From the NCBI RefSeq assembly GCF_000973105.1, contig NC_015844.1:5018501-5082500 (forward strand): 64,000 nt of DNA. Direction: 5' to 3'. Of the stretch, positions 1 to 8,380 are shown in pieces (positions within the stretch are counted from its first letter, which is position 1; each line of letters starts with the position of its first letter). The notes under the pieces were generated by a model that saw only the letters and a program-made list of their open reading frames with translations, did no database searches and was not told the origin of the DNA. A program made the translations under genes and the position numbers. Source of the stretch: Zobellia galactanivorans. Its GTDB lineage: Bacteria; Bacteroidota; Bacteroidia; Flavobacteriales; Flavobacteriaceae.

Positions 1-599
1 ATAATCCTATTCTAGCGGGTATTATTGAGGCCTATAAACTAAAAGTGGACTTAAAGGACATACAAATTGTTTCCCTTGGTACCAGTAATGCGTTAATGTC
101 TTCGGATAATAAAGAGACGTTTTGGAACTGGAAGCTAGACACCCAACAACACCGAAGAAAGAAATGGGCGTTTCATAAATTTAAACCACAACTCAGTTTC
201 TTTATGGAAACCGTTTTTAACCAAGCCAAGACCATTTTATACCAACCGCCAGATACCGCCAATTATATGGCCATGATGTTTTTTAAAGCCACCACAGGCA
301 AGAATTTGAATGAAAGCATCATACGGCTATCACCACTTATTCATTTTGATGATAAGCTGTCTACGGAAGCCGTACCGCTCATAAAACAACTGTATGCGCT
401 AGATATGGACCTGACCAAAGATGAACAAGTGGACTTGCTCCTACAATGTTTTGATGCCTGGAAAACTGGAAAAATTTACAACCAACCCATTGAATTTGAA
501 GTCGAAAGAAATAATGACTTGTTATTTATTTCTGGCGATAGATGGTATCAGGATGGGATGGATAGGTGGGTGCAATGGGGTAAAGAAAAAAAAATATGA
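1..599 (+). CDS. Patatin-like phospholipase, C-terminal part (5' end outside window)
   Basis: The reading frame is open from base 3 and begins inside the protein with the residues NPILAGIIEAYK. This matches the stretch that follows the catalytic DGG in patatin phospholipases, so the nucleophile Ser, the oxyanion loop and the DGG lie to the left of the window. A GTG at 45 is an internal valine, not the start. The remaining about 200 residues form a mostly helical C-terminal region with many aromatic residues. The stop overlaps the start of the SIR2 gene (ATGA), so the two are translationally coupled. Family knowledge: patatins are lipid acyl hydrolases and serve as membrane-degrading effectors in some antiphage systems. 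A role as effector here is inference from context. Confidence 0.72.
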   Translation, partial: NPILAGIIEAYKLKVDLKDIQIVSLGTSNALMSSDNKETFWNWKLDTQQHRRKKWAFHKFKPQLSFFMETVFNQAKTILYQPPDTANYMAMMFFKATTGKNLNESIIRLSPLIHFDDKLSTEAVPLIKQLYALDMDLTKDEQVDLLLQCFDAWKTGKIYNQPIEFEVERNNDLLFISGDRWYQDGMDRWVQWGKEKKI

Positions 600-1834
600 A
601 GTATATATATTTGAATGGGAAAAAGTCGGTAAAGGTTCAAATGAACCAAGATATTGTTGAAAATGTATATATCAATGATGCACTCTACGACTTTAAAGAA
701 GATAATATAGTTAATTCCAATAAAATGGAATATGCTATAGAAGTAAAACGTAAAATGTACAGCCAATTCTTAAATCATCAATTTGAGAATTTGAATGTTT
801 TAACAGGAGCAGGCTCTTCCATTGGAGTAGGTAAAACGAAAAAAGGAAAATTGCTGTCTCACCTTTGGGACGATTCAGTATCAAAAATCACAGAGAAAAA
901 GTTTTATAAGTTTTGTGAACTAGTTCGCTATGTAGATAAAGATAAGACATCGGGTAATTATGTCAAGAATTTAGAGAAATTATTATCGCTTGCTAATATA
1001 GCTAAGGATTATGTCAAGGATAAGGCAGAAGAAGGTGAGGAAGAAGTAGACATAAAGTCAATAATTTCAAAAATAGAAAGTCTTATTAAAGACAATTGTA
1101 CAATAACACTCCCTGAGGATAATCCGCACCAGGTTTTTTTAGAAAAAATCACAAAAAGGAAAGTAACTTTCCCTAGAGCAAAGGTATTTACTCTTAATTA
1201 TGATACGTTATTCGAACAAGCTGGACGAAAAAGCAATTATACAATAATTGATGGCTTTTCTTTTTCCTTGCCTAGAACTTTCAGTGGCAGAAATTTTGAT
1301 TATGATATTGTTTCTAGAAGTTTAAGCAGAGTAAAGGAAGATGATAATTTTATTCAAAAAGTATTTCATTTATACAAACCGCATGGTTCTGTTGATTGGT
1401 CTAAAGAAAATGGAGATATTCTTCAAAAAGAAAAGGTAGACTATGCCCTAATGATTTACCCTAAAGATAGTAAATATGAAAGTTCGTATGAACAACCGTA
1501 TTTTGAAATGATGTCACGTTTTCAGCAAAATTTAAGAAATGAAAATGTATTGTTAATTTGTATCGGATTTAGTTTTAATGATAAGCATATTGTTACTGCT
1601 ATCATTGAAGCTTTAGAGCAAAACCCAAGTTTTCAGCTTATGGTTGTGAATAAAGGTATTGACGATTCTTCAGAAAATTTCAAACCTTTTTTTGAGGCTG
1701 CAAAAAAGTATAATAATATAGCATTAGTAGATGAAGAATTTGTAGATTTTGTTAAATATTATCCGGACTTAAAGTCTTACAGTCAAGAGAGTAATAATAA
1801 GATAATTATAAACAACTTGACACCAGATGAATAA
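596..1834 (+). CDS. SIR2-like NAD-hydrolase-type defence protein
   Basis: The 412-residue protein carries the motifs of the SIR2-like family found in antiphage systems: GAGSS near residue 71 (NAD phosphate loop), NYD near 201, HGS near 263 (KPHGSVDW, catalytic His) and GFSFND near 324. It is longer than a sirtuin deacetylase and lacks the Cys4 zinc module, which fits the NADase branch (ThsA, DSR and SIR2-HerA types). The start overlaps the patatin stop and the end overlaps the HerA start by 8 bases. Known systems pair SIR2 with HerA, where the complex depletes NAD on infection. The DNA is visibly AT-richer than the patatin gene and than downstream genes, which suggests transfer. Confidence 0.88.
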   Translation: MKYIYLNGKKSVKVQMNQDIVENVYINDALYDFKEDNIVNSNKMEYAIEVKRKMYSQFLNHQFENLNVLTGAGSSIGVGKTKKGKLLSHLWDDSVSKITEKKFYKFCELVRYVDKDKTSGNYVKNLEKLLSLANIAKDYVKDKAEEGEEEVDIKSIISKIESLIKDNCTITLPEDNPHQVFLEKITKRKVTFPRAKVFTLNYDTLFEQAGRKSNYTIIDGFSFSLPRTFSGRNFDYDIVSRSLSRVKEDDNFIQKVFHLYKPHGSVDWSKENGDILQKEKVDYALMIYPKDSKYESSYEQPYFEMMSRFQQNLRNENVLLICIGFSFNDKHIVTAIIEALEQNPSFQLMVVNKGIDDSSENFKPFFEAAKKYNNIALVDEEFVDFVKYYPDLKSYSQESNNKIIINNLTPDE

Positions 1835-3611
1835 TAGTCCTTTTAACCACACTCACTTTATTGGTTACGTAAATCAGGTTACCCCTCAATTTGTTAAGGT
1901 TCATTTCCCATCTTCTGTTTTAATGAAACCTTTTTCATTTTATGGAGAGCAATTAAGAGGAGGATTAGTTGGTAATTATGTTGTAGTTGAAGGTGACCAA
2001 TTTGGTTTTTTAGGTAAAATTCTTGAGCTTAGTCTGCCAGAAAAAGAAAGATTTCAATTAAGCGAAAAATCATTTAATACAAAAGAATTTCATCCAACAG
2101 GTAAAATTGAAATATTGCTTTCTTTTGAATTATTTAATCCAATGAAGATTGATAAAGGCTTGAATTCTTTGCCCATGATAGGGGCAAAAGTATTTATATG
2201 CTCTTCAAATTTCATTAAAAATTATTTTAAAGGATTTGGCCTAAAGGGAGTTAATAAAAGTGTCGCTCCTACCATTGAATTTGGCTGTCTAACCTATGAT
2301 AAAACTACAATAGTCGAACTTTCACAACAAGCCCTTTTTGGGAGACATTGTGCAATAGTTGGAACAACCGGTGGGGGAAAGAGCTATACAGTAAGTAAAT
2401 TAATAGAAGGTGTAACTTATAATAATAGCAAAACTATAGTAATAGATTCAACAGGTGAATATATTAATTTTGATGATGAAGATTTTTCTGAAAAATCGGC
2501 AAAACTATCAATAGATTCATTTTTTCATTATACAAACCTTGCGATTAGTGATTTATTTGTTCTATTAAGACCTTCAGGGCAAGTTCAAGCTCCAAAATTA
2601 ATGGAAGCTATAAAATCTTTAAAAATTCTTCGAGTTTTAAAAAATAATATTGATGATGATTTTATTGAAAAAGTTGATGAGAATACTTTCTCAATTAAAA
2701 TAAGTGAACAAGTTAGAGAAAATATAACAATACGAGATAATACAATTTTAAAGGCAGGACAGTTAATGAGACCCTATAATAGGGTCTATAATAAATTTAT
2801 TAATGAGATAGAGAGTATAAAGTCTGATTTTGACATAAAATCGTTATCACTACAGATAGTCAAGGAATGTGTATACGATGTTGATTTCAACAATAAAGAT
2901 AAGTGGGGAGGTAGAAATGATAATCATTTGAATAATTGTGTCAGCTTAATTCTTAGAATAAATAACCTTATAAATAACTCGAAATTCGATTCATTATTTG
3001 GTTTCAATAAAGAAAAAAATGAAAATGGAGAGTTGATTAATATAATCAATGACTTCATCAATAATGATAAAAGTTTATTGAGAATTAATTTTGAGTTTGT
3101 AGGTTTTGATTTTCAATCAAGAGAAATTTTATCCAACGCAATTGGAAAATATTTATTAGAAGAAGCTCGAGTTAGCAGGTTTAAAAAAAACCCTCTAATT
3201 CTATTTATAGACGAAGCTCATCAATTTTTGAATAAAAAAGTAAAAGATGAATATTTTGAGGCAACAGAATTAAATTCAGTTGATAGTATAGCAAAAGAAT
3301 GTAGAAAATATGGACTGTTTTTATGTATTGCAACCCAAATGCCTAGAGATATTCCTAATGGTACCTTGAGTCAAATAGGGACATTTATTTCTCATAGACT
3401 TATTAATCATTATGATAAGGAAGCTATAGTAAATGCTTGTTCAAGTGCTAACCGAGAAACCCTATCTTTTTTACCGGTTCTCGGAGCTGGAGAAGCAATA
3501 TTAATGGGAATAGATTTTCCAATGCCAGTTATGCTTAAGGTTAATATGCCGACAATTAAGCCTAATTCAGAAACGCCTCTATTTACTATTAAAACATTAA
3601 AGAAAAATTAA
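1827..3611 (+). CDS. herA: HerA-type hexameric DNA-translocase ATPase (SIR2-HerA system)
   Basis: This 594-residue protein has a small beta-rich N-terminal (HAS-barrel-like) part, a Walker A motif GTTGGGKS at about 179-186, an IDST strand at about 206, a Walker B ILFIDEAHQ at about 458-466 and a C-terminal block with ATQMP and SHRLIN, as in HerA/FtsK-family ATPases with a trans-acting arginine. It begins inside the end of the SIR2 gene, so expression is coupled. In described SIR2-HerA (Nezha-like) defence systems HerA assembles with SIR2 into a large complex with NADase and nuclease or ATPase activity. AT-rich codon use matches SIR2, not the flanks. Confidence 0.88.
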   Translation: MNNSPFNHTHFIGYVNQVTPQFVKVHFPSSVLMKPFSFYGEQLRGGLVGNYVVVEGDQFGFLGKILELSLPEKERFQLSEKSFNTKEFHPTGKIEILLSFELFNPMKIDKGLNSLPMIGAKVFICSSNFIKNYFKGFGLKGVNKSVAPTIEFGCLTYDKTTIVELSQQALFGRHCAIVGTTGGGKSYTVSKLIEGVTYNNSKTIVIDSTGEYINFDDEDFSEKSAKLSIDSFFHYTNLAISDLFVLLRPSGQVQAPKLMEAIKSLKILRVLKNNIDDDFIEKVDENTFSIKISEQVRENITIRDNTILKAGQLMRPYNRVYNKFINEIESIKSDFDIKSLSLQIVKECVYDVDFNNKDKWGGRNDNHLNNCVSLILRINNLINNSKFDSLFGFNKEKNENGELINIINDFINNDKSLLRINFEFVGFDFQSREILSNAIGKYLLEEARVSRFKKNPLILFIDEAHQFLNKKVKDEYFEATELNSVDSIAKECRKYGLFLCIATQMPRDIPNGTLSQIGTFISHRLINHYDKEAIVNACSSANRETLSFLPVLGAGEAILMGIDFPMPVMLKVNMPTIKPNSETPLFTIKTLKKN

Positions 3612-3781
3612 AACTGATATAATAACCTAATATAATTTCCAATTTTCAAAACAGTATTTACAAGCGCAATTCAGTACATTAAAATCTTCCCTCGCTTAGT
3701 TCAAAATATATGATTCAGGAAAAGTAAATAGTACCTTTGAAAGGTTTGTAAACGTAAATTTTTAGAGAATTAGAAGAATAC

Positions 3782-5050
3782 ATGAAAGAAGATACTCAAA
3801 TAAAATGTCCAAACTGCGGTACATCAATAGATGTACAAGATATTTTGGCGCATCAACTTGAAGAAGAAATCAAACAAAAATACCAGTCTCAAATAGCAGT
3901 AGAAAAGAAACGTTATGAATTTGAGCAAGAGAAGCTGAGACGAGAAAAAGCGGAGTTTCTAGAGAAGAAGAAGCAAGAAAACGAGCTTTTTCAAGAACGT
4001 TTAGAAAATCAGTTGAAAGAGGGCAAGAAGGAGATAGAGTCCAAACTTAAACTCAAATTAAAAGAAGAACAATCTGAACAGTTTGATGCGCTACAAAAAG
4101 AGCTGAATGAGAAGTCTGAACAAATAAAAGAGCTCAATAGAACCAAGGCTGAAATTGAAAAACTGAAGCGCGAAAAATCTGAGCTTAAAGAGATTGCAGA
4201 AGCAGAATCTCAAAAGAAATTGAACGAGATTCTTATTGCAGAAAAGGAAAAAATCAAGAAATCTGAAGAGGACAAAAATGAATTGCGTTTTAAAGAAATG
4301 CAAAAGCAATTAGAAGACCAAAAGAAGCTTACCGAAGAAATGAAACGTAAGCAGGAGCAGGGTTCTATGCAATTGCAAGGCGAAGTTCAAGAACTGGCCA
4401 TTGAGGAATGGTTGGCGGCTCAATTTCCGTTAGATTCCATTGAGGAAATTAAGAAAGGTGCTAGAGGCGGAGATTGTATTCAAGTTGTGAATACCCGTGC
4501 AGCCCAAAATTGCGGGTCCATTTATTACGAAAGTAAACGTACCAAAGATTTTCAGCCCACGTGGATAGAAAAGTTCAAAGCAGACATTAGAGATAGAGGC
4601 GCTAATATAGGAGTTCTGGTTACCGAGGTTATGCCCTCCGGTATGGATAGAATGGGTCTGAGAGATGGCATATGGATATGTAACTACGATGAGTTTAAAG
4701 GCCTTTGCGCCGTTTTAAGGGAAACCATTGTTAAATTGGATACGGCCATTAGTTCCCAAGAAAACAAGGGAGATAAAATGGATATGCTATATACCTTTCT
4801 AACGGGTAATACCTTTAGAATGCAAGTAGAAGCCATAGTAGAAGGCTTCACCCAGATGAAAACCGATTTGGAAAGTGAGAAACGCTCCATGCAACGCATC
4901 TGGAAGCAGCGTGAAAAACAAATTGAAAAGGTGGTCACCAATACCATTGATATGTACGGTTCCATAAAAGGTATTGCAGGAAATGCAATACAGTCTGTCA
5001 AAGCTTTGGAATTGCCAGGTGGCGATGATGACGATGAGCAACTATTCTAG
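3782..5050 (+). CDS. DUF2130 coiled-coil protein with nuclease-like C-terminal domain
   Basis: The 422-residue protein starts with a CPNCG zinc-ribbon half (residues about 9-13), continues with a charged coiled coil (about 25-200) and ends in the DUF2130 domain (about 205-370). That domain holds GGDCIQVV, then YYESKRTK and WIEKFKAD. The spacing of the acidic residue in GGDC and the E-x-K of YESK resembles a PD-(D/E)xK nuclease core; this is inference. The C-terminus is an acidic GGDDDDEQLF tail. It lies 170 bases after HerA on the same strand, with base composition back to the local norm. Function is unknown, and a link to the defence operon is possible but not shown. Confidence 0.75.
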   Translation: MKEDTQIKCPNCGTSIDVQDILAHQLEEEIKQKYQSQIAVEKKRYEFEQEKLRREKAEFLEKKKQENELFQERLENQLKEGKKEIESKLKLKLKEEQSEQFDALQKELNEKSEQIKELNRTKAEIEKLKREKSELKEIAEAESQKKLNEILIAEKEKIKKSEEDKNELRFKEMQKQLEDQKKLTEEMKRKQEQGSMQLQGEVQELAIEEWLAAQFPLDSIEEIKKGARGGDCIQVVNTRAAQNCGSIYYESKRTKDFQPTWIEKFKADIRDRGANIGVLVTEVMPSGMDRMGLRDGIWICNYDEFKGLCAVLRETIVKLDTAISSQENKGDKMDMLYTFLTGNTFRMQVEAIVEGFTQMKTDLESEKRSMQRIWKQREKQIEKVVTNTIDMYGSIKGIAGNAIQSVKALELPGGDDDDEQLF

Positions 5051-5057
5051 GTTCAAA

Positions 5058-5750
5058 TTACTCATAAAATTCAGCCACCTCATCCAACGGTTTCCGTTCG
5101 ATATCCGGCACGTAGGTAGGCGACTTTGGATAGCCCACCGGCAGTAATAAAAAGGCACGCTCATTACTTGGTCGGTTCAATAACCTTGCTAAGAAATTCA
5201 TAGGGCTAGGGGTATGGGTCAAAGTAACCAATCCCGCATTATGTATAGCGGTAATCAGCATGCCACAGGCAATGCCCACCGATTCGTTCACATAGTAGTT
5301 GTTGAGTTTTTCGCCATTGGCGCCAAGGTCGTGTACCTTTTTAAAAACCACGATCAACCAAGGGGCCACTTCCAAAAAAGGCTTGTGCATATCGGTACCC
5401 AAGGGTTCCAGGTCTTTTTTCCAACGCTCACTCATTCGACTCTCATAGCTTTCCTTTTCTTCCGCCTCGGCCGCTGCCCGTATCTTTGTTTTTAGCTCGG
5501 GGTTCGATACCGCACAAAACGTCCACGGTTGCTTATGCGCTCCCGATGGCGCCGTAGCGGCCGTTTTGATCAAGGTTTCTATAACTTCCTTGGGTACAGG
5601 GGTATCGGCATATTCCCTGATCGACCTTCTCTGCTTCAGATAGGTATAGAAAGCCTGGCTCTGTTTTATCAGTTCTTCTTGTGATAGGGCATTTTCTTGA
5701 TATAGAACATGCGTATGGCCGTTAACGGAAATATGGGGTTTAGGCGACAT
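5058..5750 (-). CDS. Iodotyrosine-deiodinase-like nitroreductase-family flavoprotein
   Basis: The 230-residue protein is a nitroreductase-fold FMN enzyme. It aligns from my memory with animal iodotyrosine deiodinase: RRSIREYADTPVP, the FMN-binding TAPSGAHKQPWTF, the active-site lid AEEKESYESRMSERW, NNYYVNESVGIACG and LLPVGYP. The substrate-binding triad of the human enzyme (Glu157, Tyr161, Lys182) falls on Glu98, Tyr102 and Lys123 with identical spacing. The expected reaction is reductive dehalogenation of mono- or diiodotyrosine. Bacterial homologues are known; the physiological substrate here is unproven. The gene is convergent with DUF2130 (7-base gap) and has its own -7 promoter element. 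Confidence 0.82.
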   Translation of the reverse strand: MSPKPHISVNGHTHVLYQENALSQEELIKQSQAFYTYLKQRRSIREYADTPVPKEVIETLIKTAATAPSGAHKQPWTFCAVSNPELKTKIRAAAEAEEKESYESRMSERWKKDLEPLGTDMHKPFLEVAPWLIVVFKKVHDLGANGEKLNNYYVNESVGIACGMLITAIHNAGLVTLTHTPSPMNFLARLLNRPSNERAFLLLPVGYPKSPTYVPDIERKPLDEVAEFYE

Positions 5751-5785
5751 GGTTTGAAGGCTTTTTTTGAACTGGGTTTTGCCTG

Positions 5786-5793
5786 CAAAGTTA
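5786..5793 (-). promoter_or_regulatory. -7 promoter element of the deiodinase-like gene
   Basis: TAACTTTG on the minus strand matches the Bacteroidota -7 consensus TAnnTTTG exactly and lies about 36 bases before the ATG at 5750. No clear -33 TTG is seen. Confidence 0.5.
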
Positions 5794-5848
5794 TTGGTTT
5801 TTTTAGAAGGCTTTCGTATTTATTTCCATTAGGAACTTTCTTGAAACC

Positions 5849-5879
5849 AAAAAATCCCTCAAACATCGTTCAAGGGATT
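5849..5879 (-). terminator. Rho-independent terminator
   Basis: On the minus strand a 12-bp hairpin (two G-U pairs, AATCCCTTGAAC paired with GTTTGAGGGATT, loop GAT) runs directly into a T run. It ends the unit of the secreted protein at 5907-6539. Confidence 0.85.
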
Positions 5880-5906
5880 CAATTCGATAAAGGCCTTGTA
5901 CCTTGG

Positions 5907-6539
5907 TTAATTCAATAATTTACCTTGCTTGGCGGGAGTACCATATGCTTGTTGGAATTTTTTGGCATCCACCTTAAGTTCCTGCATTAGAACTTCGCTA
6001 TCCATACCTTGCCTTAAAGTACGGTCGCCATAGTCGGTATAGCTCTTTCCGTTTATGGAATAGACCGTGGTATTCAGGTTGGGTACATAAACCACCTTTA
6101 GATTTTCAAAATTATTCTCCCTTAATTCGGCGGGCAACTGGTTCAAATCGTTCTCATATTGATGGTTGATCAGATCCGTTACCTGATATTTACCTTCCTT
6201 ATTTGATATCGATATGGTCGTTACTACCGTATTATTTGACATTAAGGGAACGATTTTTTTATGTTCCGGTTTTAATACGCTCGCTATACCGTTTTGCTTA
6301 TACTCCAACAATTGGTCAAAATTTACTTCGTGGAATGCCAAGGGCCTGGCGGCCCGGGCATTTTTTACAGCTTCTGGGTCTATTCCGAAATCGAATTGCT
6401 CGCCCGTTTGCTTCAGCGCTTCCACCAAATCGGATTTTCCCTTTTCAACCGTCTGTTCAAGATTATCATTACTTTGGGCTACAGCTTGGACCATAAAAAA
6501 GAGCAGTGCCATACCTATAATCGTTCTTAAAGTTTTCAT
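5907..6539 (-). CDS. Secreted protein of unknown function, partner of the peptidase
   Basis: This 210-residue protein has a clean signal peptide (MKTLRTIIGMALLFFMVQAVAQ) and no membrane segment or lipobox Cys. The mature part starts with a helix-rich charged region, then a mixed region with YSINGKSYTDYGDR and a C-terminal LMQELKVDAKKFQQAYG helix. I recognise no family. It follows the papain-like lipoprotein gene by 20 bases in the same direction and ends at a strong terminator, so the two probably form a two-gene unit. It could be a propeptide-like inhibitor, a substrate or an accessory factor; none of these is supported beyond position. Confidence 0.7.
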   Translation of the reverse strand: MKTLRTIIGMALLFFMVQAVAQSNDNLEQTVEKGKSDLVEALKQTGEQFDFGIDPEAVKNARAARPLAFHEVNFDQLLEYKQNGIASVLKPEHKKIVPLMSNNTVVTTISISNKEGKYQVTDLINHQYENDLNQLPAELRENNFENLKVVYVPNLNTTVYSINGKSYTDYGDRTLRQGMDSEVLMQELKVDAKKFQQAYGTPAKQGKLLN

Positions 6540-6559
6540 TCTTTCTAGGTTTTATGTTT

Positions 6560-7153
6560 TTAAATTTTACTGATACCGTACCAAGTTCTCCAATGTGTGG
6601 CCGTACCTGTAGGATTGACATATTCTTCATAAGTGATCATTCGTTCTGTCCCGTTACAGGGTGACCAAGGATCGTTGAGTACTACATAATTGGTGCCAGC
6701 TATACTCACATAGCCCCGCACGGCCACTACATGGCCCACTACATCCGGTGTTCCATAGGCATAACCAAGAACATCTTTGTTGCAATAGATGCTTTTTTTC
6801 AGTTTATCCCAACTCAAAGCGGTGGTGTCTTCACTGTACTTTACTCCCGCAAAGGTAAGTTCAAGCCATCCCGGCCTGTTACAATCGTTTGTTTTAGGGC
6901 AACTTTCGCCCGTATTTTCAAAATCACAACAATTGGTCATACTAAACCTATGATTCGCCAAATCACATTGGCTCACGATTTTTCCTTCGTTTTGCGCAAT
7001 CATCTGCGTTACCGCGGCCCAACACCAATTTCTGGTCTCTTGTGGCCTTAAAGTGTTGTTTACACTTCCGATTGTGGCACTAGGGGTGCAACAACTCTGA
7101 TACATGACCATTAAAAGTACCCCACCAATTAGTTTGAATACATACTTTTTCAT
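6560..7153 (-). CDS. Papain-like cysteine peptidase lipoprotein
   Basis: The 197-residue protein has a short signal ending in a lipobox-like YQSC (Cys about 21), so it is probably anchored. The core shows the papain-like motif RNWCWAAV (Cys about 44 in a helix after a Gln-containing loop), GHVVAVRGY (His about 142) and LNDPWSP (Asp about 160), the Cys-His-Asp layout of the C39/C70-like peptidase families. It contains about a dozen cysteines, including SCC and NCC, unusual for a flavobacterial periplasmic protein and suggesting disulfides. It is followed by a secreted protein in the same unit. The substrate is unknown. Confidence 0.72.
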   Translation of the reverse strand: MKKYVFKLIGGVLLMVMYQSCCTPSATIGSVNNTLRPQETRNWCWAAVTQMIAQNEGKIVSQCDLANHRFSMTNCCDFENTGESCPKTNDCNRPGWLELTFAGVKYSEDTTALSWDKLKKSIYCNKDVLGYAYGTPDVVGHVVAVRGYVSIAGTNYVVLNDPWSPCNGTERMITYEEYVNPTGTATHWRTWYGISKI

Positions 7154-7224
7154 AATACGTGTTTTATAAGGTTAAAAAATAATTACCGAGGGAAAGATGA
7201 GTGTTAAAAATATACTGAAATACA

Positions 7225-7247
7225 ACACATTAAGTTCAATAATGTGT
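7225..7247. promoter_or_regulatory. 8-bp inverted repeat between divergent units
   Basis: ACACATTA, a 7-base spacer and TAATGTGT form a perfect inverted repeat about 75 bases upstream of the peptidase start, in the AT-rich gap 7154-7512 that separates two divergent units. It looks like a dimeric-regulator operator. No regulator is encoded beside it. Confidence 0.35.
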
Positions 7248-7512
7248 AAGATGTAAGAAAAATTATACAACTAAACATCTTGAATGTATAAATCACATAA
7301 AGAGGCCGCACATACGCTCAAATTAATTTCAGCGCCCCATGCCCCTTACAATAAACCTTTTATACAGTGTGATTTACCATTAACACATATCTAGGTCCGT
7401 TTAAAAGAATTAATTTTTACATTCAGTATAAGTTTTGAACAATGGCCCAGGTTCATCCCCGTACCGCCGCTCCCTATGGGTTATATCTAAAAATCACTTA
7501 AAACAAGATATC

Positions 7513-7821
7513 ATGGCAAAAACGGAATTTCACAAAATGGATTATTCAGGAGACTATCTAGAGGTAGGAGCCACGCACAACTGGTGGCTTACGCATAGCG
7601 ACTATACCCGAGTAAATCTAACTAGTGTACAGGTTAACGTAACCGCACATCCTTGGGTCTTTTTACCGCATTATTACAGTCTTATACCTTCGGAACTATC
7701 GGTTGAAAACGTACGTTCAAGGGTAACCGAAAACGGCTTGGTAATGTATTTCAGGGTAAAAAATACAGGACCAAACCCCGTAGCATATTATGGAGTAGGC
7801 ATAAGTTTTATAGACGAATAA
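7513..7821 (+). CDS. Small cytoplasmic protein of unknown function
   Basis: An open frame exists from 7435, but the ATG at 7513 (MAKTEFHKMDYS) is preferred because the upstream residues look non-coding and the bases before it resemble those before the next gene (aatatcATG versus agatatcATG). The product is about 102 residues, with no signal peptide, rich in Trp, Tyr and His, with beta-strand-like segments (VNLTSVQVNVTAHPWVF, YYGVGISF). I do not recognise it. It is followed after 10 bases by a second small gene, and both lie before a strong terminator. Confidence 0.6.
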   Translation: MAKTEFHKMDYSGDYLEVGATHNWWLTHSDYTRVNLTSVQVNVTAHPWVFLPHYYSLIPSELSVENVRSRVTENGLVMYFRVKNTGPNPVAYYGVGISFIDE

Positions 7822-7831
7822 ATACAATATC

Positions 7832-8092
7832 ATGGAAAAAAGAAAAAACAGAATCACCGTTCACGCTACCGAAAATGGAAAGATAAAGGCAACTATCATT
7901 CAACCTGAGGGGAAAATGAGAGCCCAATTAGTATCATCTGCCGGTACCTATACGGTAGAAATTACGGATCATAAGTTTCACGGCACGGTAAAACCGGAAA
8001 TCTTTATGGAATTCAATAAAAACTTTAAAGTAGAATGGAAGCAAAATAGTGGCAAACTAACCGGTATTGATACTTCCGAAAATGGTAAATAA
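7832..8092 (+). CDS. Small basic protein of unknown function
   Basis: An 86-residue protein without a signal peptide, starting MEKRKNRITVH, with alternating short strands (KIKATIIQP, MRAQLVS, GTYTVEITDH, NFKVEWKQ) suggesting a small beta sandwich. It is probably cotranscribed with the gene 10 bases upstream, and the terminator begins 77 bases later. No family is recognised. Conservation of the pair elsewhere would be the main clue to its role. Confidence 0.6.
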   Translation: MEKRKNRITVHATENGKIKATIIQPEGKMRAQLVSSAGTYTVEITDHKFHGTVKPEIFMEFNKNFKVEWKQNSGKLTGIDTSENGK

Positions 8093-8169
8093 ACTTTCTC
8101 TTGTAAAACTACAACCGACTGCTTTTTAGACACTTAATTGTAATAATACACCATCTATAACAACCATTG

Positions 8170-8198
8170 GCTTCCTGAAATATCAGGGAGCTTTTTTT
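8170..8198 (+). terminator. Rho-independent terminator
   Basis: A 9-bp stem (GCTTCCTGA with TCAGGGAGC, four-base loop) followed by seven T. It closes the two-gene unit 7513-8092. Confidence 0.85.
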
Positions 8199-8380
8199 AG
8201 GCCCTCGACCGAAGCGCCCCTTAATAGTTCACAGAAAGACCTTCCTGTAACACTCCACAATTCCCTCTATACCATCCTCTTAACTTCACGAACAACATTC
8301 GGTTATGCTTTGCGTTATCTTAATGTTTCCCCTAGTTGGAGGCTCTTTTTTAAGTCCAATTCATTAAAATCGCAAAAAAG

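Noticed and set aside
7435-7512. N-terminal extension of the small protein at 7513
   Set aside because: The extension has no protein-like pattern, and the ATG at 7513 is preceded by bases like those of the next gene.
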